From the NCBI GenBank assembly GCA_028671895.1, contig CM053794.1, forward strand, positions 21,562,501 to 21,626,500: 64,000 nucleotides of DNA. Direction: 5' to 3'. Each line of letters starts with the position of its first letter. Position 1 is the stretch's first letter. Shown one piece after another: positions 57,431 to 64,000 of the stretch. The stretch is from Oenanthe sinensis. Its lineage: Eukaryota; Streptophyta; Magnoliopsida; Apiales; Apiaceae. Made by a program: the position numbers and the translations under genes. The notes under the pieces are model-generated. The model saw only the letters and a list, made by a program, of their open reading frames with translations, was not told the origin of the DNA and searched no databases.

Positions 57431-58900
57431 AAAGTAGTGAAGGGCATAAGTTAAGGGCACAAGACTTGGTGAATGATTTGTCACGTTTATACCATTTAAA
57501 TAATTGGAGTTCCCTGTACATACAATGTAACCCAACTAAATTAAAAGAGTTAAAAAGGATTTATTTATATAAGAATGAGCCTTAGAAATAAGTATTAGAA
57601 TTACGGAGAGTACCTTTAAGAGGCATGATATTGCAAGTTAAACAAAGTGTATAAATAATAGAAGTAGAAGATCTACGGACAGTGTGATGAAAGTCCCATA
57701 ACTTGCTATTTTACTTGATAACGAATTGTAGACAAAATTTAATATGTTTTAAATATGATCAAATTTTGGTACAGGGTTGTGTGCCTATATGATAAAATTT
57801 TTAAATAAAATGTTTTAGAAGATTATGTATGGTGGTTGTAGATATTCATTTCTCACATCAGTCATTTATTGTAAATAAGACATTTCATATATACTACTAA
57901 GATTGAAATTGGATCCCATAGAATATCTATTACTTACTATTTAATACCTACTGGTTCTACTTGTTGAAATGTTGATGAAATATTGAGCTCTCTTGTTTTA
58001 CTAAAAAAGACTAGCAATAGAAAGTATTGGTTGATAAATGGAGAAACAGAGAGGCTCTTAAGTATTTTTTTTTAACTATACAGCATCAAAGGATAGTGTA
58101 TATAAAACAGGTCATCTGGAGAAGATAGATAGTGATTAGTATAAATAACTGGTACGAATAAAAGTATATGACTTATAGTGAAAAAGTTAAATCTCAAGAA
58201 TCATTTCAGACTAAATCCTCTGAAAACAGAGATACCAGGATAAAAAAAGTAGTAAGGAACGAACATGACTACTATATTTTATGATTAATGTTAATATCTA
58301 ACAATTAGGGTCTCTATCTTAATTGATGACGAAAAATATAAATTAAAAAGTTTTGAATATTCAGAACATAGCCAAGTGAATTTGTAGCCCAATAATGGTT
58401 GTTCAGATGTTTTGGTAACTTACAGATATTTAGTTTTATATAAATTGTGCTGACACGAAAACATGTTACTCTATATGTAATTTTATTTAAGGCAAAACTC
58501 CAAATCGCGATGTTAGTAGCTTAATATTTATAGAAGAGGGTCAATTATATTCATTTTGACATTGAAGATGTACTTAAATTGAACAGCTCAAGGGGTTTCA
58601 TATAAGATTTATTAATTGATCAATGCAATATAGTTAAAGAGCATAAATGAGATTTAGACATGTTATGATGATATTATATATATTTATTGGTGTGCTAGAC
58701 AGGTTTAAGTAGAAGCATGTTAACCAAATATGTTAATCCACCAAGATCAATCTATAACTTATCTCTGGTTTATACTCATGATGTACATATGTCAGTCTTG
58801 TTGGATCTAGACAAGCCTACTTTATTTGAATGTCTATACTTATCATTTTGTTGTAACGTAACTAGTATTTCTTGTATAAGGTTGTGACTTGGTTCTTATT
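57431..58900. other. intergenic, no gene recognised
   Basis: May include the decayed rest of the LINE and the beginning of the next element's LTR. Nothing firm. Confidence 0.4.
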
Positions 58901-59075
58901 ATGTAAATTTGCAGATAGAAATTTGTCTCTAGTGTAATTCCAAAATGTAAATAGATGGTTACAAAAATAAAGTTCTGATAGAAGATTCAAAGTGAAATGG
59001 ATTATGCATCATGAAAAAGAAGACATCATCAAATAAGGAATTTAGTATGGAAATTCTTTTAAGGCAAATGATCAT

Positions 59076-59456
59076 TCGAGAAGTCATCCTAATCAAGAAG
59101 TCAGTTATGAAACTGGTCGAGAAGTCTCAACAGTATGAATGGCTGAGTGTTTATTGAATCATTCGAGAAGTCAAAGAACTTCAACCATTCGAGAAGTAAA
59201 CCAATAGAGAAGTCTCATTTGAGAAGTCTAGAAATCAGCATGTCAAGAAGTTAACTATTGAAGCATTCGAGAAGTCTAAGAAATATGTATGATCGAGAAG
59301 TCAATGGAAGAATTCCAATCAAGAAGTGTAGGCTGATCGATAAGTCATCAAGAAGTATCTAATCGAGAAGTCTAAGCCAATCGAGAAGTGTCAAAGGGAA
59401 TTGATCGAGAAGTCTCAAAAGTAGCTGATCGAGAAGTCTACAACATGACTTCTCGA
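59076..59456 (+). repeat. CGAGAAGTC repeat array in the SIRE-like LTR
   Basis: About seventeen direct copies of AT(C/T)(C/A)GAGAAGTC or a near variant at irregular 12-44-bp spacing. One inverted copy (GACTTCTCG) ends the array and forms a 9-bp stem with the last direct copy at about 59429-59454. Confidence 0.88.
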
Positions 59457-60077
59457 AGGGTTTTCAAAGGAGTATTCAAATACTTCAAATGAGCTAATTT
59501 CAAGGAGATATGTAGTAGCAAAAGACAAGTGAAGTAAGCATTTTCATGATCAGGGTGAGTCAAAGCTGTGAATGATAATGACAAGTCTATAATGTAGCTT
59601 AAAGAAAAGAACAAAACAAAGGCAAAAGGTGTAAAGTAGATGCAATGGATTGTCAAAACAAAGGACTTAGCTAGAAATAGATTATGTACAATGTAAAGTT
59701 ATTTCTATCTATTTCTAGTTATAGCAACTAGTTTATGAAAGCATGTGCAAATGAGACATGTTGTCTATACAGTTAAGTGCACAGCTTCATAGGCAAGTAA
59801 GTTGAATAAAACTATTATCCACTCCTTGTTTCTTTTCTCTCAGGAACAAGAAGCTGAAATTCAACCTTGAATTTCATAATTGTAGCAATTTCTTTCTAAT
59901 ACAAAGTTAGATTGAAAGTTAACCTATGTATGTTTTATTGTTCTTATTTCCGTAAATCATTAAGCACATACTCTAGGTTATACTATAAGTCAGTTAAGAA
60001 TCAAAATTCAAAAAAAAAAAACTTATGCATTCACACCCCATATCTGTATAAGTTTCATTGAATTCATAACTAACAAG

Positions 60078-60090
60078 TGGTATCAAATCC
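60078..60090 (+). other. primer binding site of the SIRE-like element
   Basis: TGGTATCAAATCC begins two bases after the LTR end. The first eight bases match the initiator tRNA-Met site and the rest has diverged. Confidence 0.7.
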
Positions 60091-60125
60091 CAAGCTGTTG
60101 ACATAAAAAGAGTACAAAGATCAAG

Positions 60126-62566
60126 ATGAGTTTCCAGAAACTTAGCAGTATCAAGATTCCTCCATTTGAAAGAGAAAATTACAATTTTTAGAAAAGAAAG
60201 ATGTTGATGTTCATAAGGGTTGCAAACTCCATATATCTTGAGATCTGAAGAATGGACCCTTCATGCTTGTCACACTAGTCCCTGAAACAACTAGTGGTTC
60301 AGAAATAATTCATGCAACATGGATACCTAAATATCCATCTCAGTACATTGACACTGAGAAAGAAAAGGTGTCTCTTGATAATAGCTTAATGCTCATACTC
60401 ATTGAGTCACTGGATATTGTTATGTACAACAATATTGTCAATTGCACCTCAGCCAAACACATCTGGAAAACTATTAAGATACTCTATGAAAGCACAGAAG
60501 AAGTTAGAGACAATCAAAGGCAACTGTTTCTTTCACAATATGAAGCTTTTATGTCAAAATAAAATGAAGGCATAACTAAGGCTTTTGAAAGGTTTAACAA
60601 ACTGATTAATGACCTCCAGCTGCATGAAAAATACTATGAAACTAAAGAGAAAAATATGAAGTTTTTGCTAACCCTTCTAGAGCACCTGGAACACAAAATT
60701 TCTGTCATTAGAGAAAACAAAACTTCATTTTGAAACATTGTATGGAATTTTAAAGACTTATGAATTAGAGTTCTTTCAAAAAAAATCTATTCTAGCCAAC
60801 AGAGGGAAAATGACAAATATCTTAAATGTCTTGGTTGCTAATGAACCCATAAAGATGGAAAAAAAATACTACAAGCCAAAAGTTAGAGATTAAAGAAATT
60901 GGAGATCAAGACAAAGAAGATGAGGAATCTGTTAAGTGTGAACCTAATGAGGATGAATCCTACACTATTGATGAGTTAAAAGAAATATATAACAAATCCA
61001 TGGCATTCATGGCCAAAAAGTTTGGAAACCTAAGATTTAAAAAGAAAAAAGGTTTCAAACCAAAATCAAACTTTGGTTCCTCAAGCAAAGGCAAAACTCC
61101 TAGAAACAGTTTTAATGGTGGATACAAAACTGGAACTGTGGATAGATCCAAGATCAGGTGCTACAAATGTGATGAACTAGGATACTTTGCTAAAGAGTGT
61201 AGAAAACCAAAAGCAATCAAAAAGGACAAAGACTATTTGGAACTTGAAGCTAAATATAAAACTCTTTTGAAGAAGCAGACAAGAAAGACATACATTGTTG
61301 AAGGAAAGTGTTGGGATGACACTGATGAAGATGGAGAAGAATATGGTAACCTTGCACTTATGGCTAAAACAAGTGAATGAACATCATCTTCAAAAAGTCA
61401 GGTACCAACTCTAACTTCCATTGATATCTCTAGTTCTCAATACAAGAAAACTGTAGAAGAATTAAGTACTAAAATCTATAACATACACACTAGTATGACT
61501 GCTACAAATGAAGAGATAAGTAAGTTGCTTAAAGTGAATGATGAGCTGATATCACAGAATGAAAAATTGAATTTTTCTTTTATCACCATAGAATCTGTAA
61601 AATAGGAAAACAAATATTTGAAAAACAAAATCTCTTGTGCAAAAAAAATTGAAAAATTTCCAACGATCAAATTTCAGAAAATGAATTGAAAATTAAATTT
61701 TATCAAAATTCATTTGTCCTTATTAAAGAATTTCATGACAAGCATCAAGAAAATTCCAAGGTAGGAATTGGGATTGACTATGATACTTTGAAGAAAAAGA
61801 AACAAACTTTAACTAAGGAAAAGAAGATTGAGAATTCTACTAATCCTCATATTCTCAAAAATGTTAAAATTCCTATTTTCAAGAAATCTACTGTTGAGTT
61901 TGATGAAGAAAGCTTAGTCATCAAACAACAGTTGGATGATGAGGATGAACAAGAGATTAACAATCTTAAGCCTTGTGTTGAAGAATGGGAAAAAATAGTC
62001 AAGGCCAAGCCTGTACCAACTCATGTTGAGAAAACAGAAAAGAAATAGAAAATTGAAAACATGCATGTTAAGAAAAAGAAACCAAATAGGAATGGCAAAG
62101 TAGGTATCAATAAACATAACAACTATGCACATGTTCCTAATGCTCCAAGGAAGATTTGTAAAAACTGTGGCTCAACAAATCATCTTACACATGTATGCAA
62201 GAAACCTGTTGTTAGAAATAATTAATTTGCATGTGGATATGTTAAGCCTCTAATGCATGATAATCAAAATTTCTGTGATAAGTTTGAATGCATGCCATGT
62301 AACATGAATGTTATGAATACTTGTTTTAGACTTAGAAAGCAGTTTGTTGAGGGATGCAAAAGTCAAACCGTGCAAACCAAAACTACGAGGCCTGAGTCTA
62401 CTAGCCCAACAAAAGGAAGAAGACACTCAATATCACCTAGGAATGCATCTAATACTGGAAGCACCGGTAAAATAGAAGTTCAAGAACGGATAAATGAGAA
62501 AATGCATGATAAGGTATTTAGATCTGTCAAGAACAACCTAGTTTGGGTACCAAAGAAAACATGATA
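60126..62566 (+). pseudogene. SIRE-like copia gag, broken
   Basis: The ATG at 60126 starts MSFQKLSSIKIPPFERENYN, and TAG at 60189-60191 replaces the usual Trp. After a frame change 60263-60562 has KHIWKTIKILYESTEEVRDN, the gag core. The first zinc knuckle, at about 61160-61205, reads CYKCDELGYFAKEC with Tyr in place of His. A long coil-like, Lys/Glu-rich region follows (61260-62050). The second knuckle at about 62157-62200 is intact: CKNCGSTNHLTHVC. The end VWVPKK just before pol is typical of SIRE-type polyproteins. Multiple frame changes and stops show decay. Confidence 0.85.
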
Positions 62567-64000
62567 TGTTTTTTATTGCAGGGCACATGTAACAAAAAGA
62601 AGGTCATGTTGATCTTGGACAGTGGATGCTCAAGAAATATGACTGGTGACAAAGCCCTGATATCACAGTTTAAGGAAGAGGTTAGTCCAATGGTAACCTT
62701 TGGAGACAACATCATTGGTTTTACCATGGGATATGGCAAATTGATTCATGGAAATGTTGTCATTGAAGATGTAGCCTTGGTGGATGGTTTGAAGCACAAT
62801 TTGTTAAGCATCACTCAATTTTGTAATAAAGTCTTTAAGGTGGAATTTGAAAAGGAAATGTGCCTCATATCTCACAGAAAAACCAAGGAAATTACACTAT
62901 GTGGTGTAAGAAAAGGAAGCTTGTTTATAGCTGACTTAAATTCTGTAAACAAGGACAAAATTTGTTGTTTCAACACCAAAGCCTCAGAAAAGGAAAGTTG
63001 GCTTTGACATAAAAAATTATCTCATTTAAACTTTAAGAATATTAATTCTCTATTAAAAAGAGAGTTAGTGAAGGACCTACCTCCACTTGAGTTCTGCAAT
63101 GAAGGATTGTGTGAGGCATGTCAAAAGGAAAAAATGAAAAGGTCAAGTCAGAAAAGTAAAGGAATTAGTTCAATCACATTGCCTCTGCAGCTAATTCACA
63201 TCGATCTCTTTGGTCCTGTGAATGTCATGTCTATGTCCAAAAAGAAATATGCACTAGTTATGGTGGATGACTTCTCCAAATATACATGGGTGGAATTTCT
63301 ACACTCAAAAGGTGAATCTAATGAAATTATAATTAAAAATATAAGGAGATTGGACAAAGGCCCAACACCTGTTGTGGCTATAAGGAGTGATAATGGAATA
63401 TAAATCAAGAATGCTACAATAAGTGAATTCTGCAAAGAAAATGGAATCACTCATCAATTTTTAGCTCCAAGAACTCCCCAACCGAATGGAGTTGTTGAAA
63501 GGAAAAACATGACTCTAATTGAAGCTGTCAGGACCATATTAGAAGAAGCCAAACTGCCAATAATTTGTTGGGCTGAAGCTGTTAGCACTGCATGCTATAC
63601 TCAAAATAGAACACTCATCACAAAACCTATTTGAAAGACTCTTTATTATATCATGACAAATACAAGGCCATCAGTTAGGCATATGCATGTGTTTGGAGGA
63701 AAATGCTTTGTTCTTAAAGAACACACTGAACAACTTAGCAAATTTGAAACTAAGGCATATGAAGGCATTTTCATGGGATATTTTCTAGAGAGGACTCCAT
63801 ACAGAGTCTATGTGATCTATCATCAAAATATAATGGAAAACACAAATGTAACCTTTGACGACTTCAAGTTTCCTATCATGAATCTTGAAGGTGAAAGTTG
63901 TGACACATTGAGATTTGAGAATGAATTAGAAATAAAATCATCTGAAAATGAAAAGGATGAGAATGCACATGAAAACTCACATTTAGAAATTGCACATGGA
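62567..64000 (+). pseudogene. SIRE-like copia protease and integrase, partial
   Basis: 62597-62650 reads MLILDSGCSRNMTGDKALIS, with the protease Asp-Ser-Gly intact. The pre-integrase zinc module HKKLSHLNFKNINSLL and CEACQKEK follows, after a TGA at about 63006 replacing Trp. The integrase core has LIHIDLFGPV, AIRSDNGI followed by a TAA, and NGVVERKNMTL, so the D, D and E are visible. Another stop lies at about 63632. The frame runs to the window edge through the integrase C-terminal region (VRHMHVFGGKCFVLKE). Confidence 0.87.

Larger units (their letters stand above)
58900..64000 (+). mobile_element. SIRE-like copia retrotransposon, 5' part, decayed, off the window edge
   Basis: A long LTR ending CTAACA at 60075 is followed by TGGTATCAAATCC at 60078, a tRNA-Met-type primer site. 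A long gag with two zinc knuckles and the start of pol (protease, integrase) follow in copia order. RT, any envelope-like region and the 3' LTR lie beyond 64000. The left LTR edge is not resolved; 58900 is a guess. Confidence 0.82.

Noticed and set aside
59076..59456. CRISPR-like short repeats with variable spacing
   Set aside because: The repeat is only 9-11 bp, spacing is irregular and the context is a plant LTR.

Overview
The window is eukaryotic plant DNA: AT-rich and dominated by nested and decayed transposable elements, with one recognisable host gene family. The host genes are intronless, secreted, miraculin-like Kunitz-type (STI) protease inhibitors. Codon use, gene structure and the transposon families (Ty3/gypsy, Ty1/copia including a SIRE-like element, CACTA, hAT-like, L1-type LINE, a tRNA-type SINE, Stowaway- and Tourist-like MITEs) fit a dicot; the species cannot be fixed from sequence alone.

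Layout. 1-2425: 3' part of a dead gypsy element. 3649-5170: solo LTR with a 5-bp target duplication. 5277-16944: complete but dead copia element (TSD TGTAT). Its gag is split by a nested gypsy-like non-autonomous element (6745-11312) that has about 1.96-kb LTRs around only 645 bp of interior. 17.0-20.6 kb: LINE tail, SINE and three foldback MITE copies. 20.6-54.3 kb: the Kunitz cluster, with five intact inhibitor ORFs and one killed copy. 54.3-59 kb: degenerate DNA with an L1 endonuclease remnant. 59-64 kb: 5' part of a decayed SIRE-like copia element running off the window edge.

Kunitz cluster. There are two subfamilies. Subfamily A (minus strand) has intact genes at 21395-22009, 29371-29991 and 53465-54085, plus a remnant starting at 42159. 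Subfamily B (plus strand) has genes at 31482-32132 and 46116-46763. A and B genes stand in divergent pairs (29991/31482, and the dead 42159 copy with 46116). This suggests duplication of a divergent two-gene unit, later broken up by transposons: a TRIM and a gypsy gag fragment in the upstream region of the first A gene, a very young LTR element in the 3' flank of the second, a copia element in codon 5 of the dead copy with a hAT-like element in its promoter, and a 5.1-kb CACTA element between the second B gene and the last A gene. Each intact gene has a TATA box about 50-80 bp before the ATG and a palindromic CACGTG-centred element about 190-240 bp before it (one copy mutated). The predicted products are extracellular or vacuolar inhibitors of about 20 kDa with six cysteines. 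They differ in the predicted reactive-site loop, so they may target different proteases.
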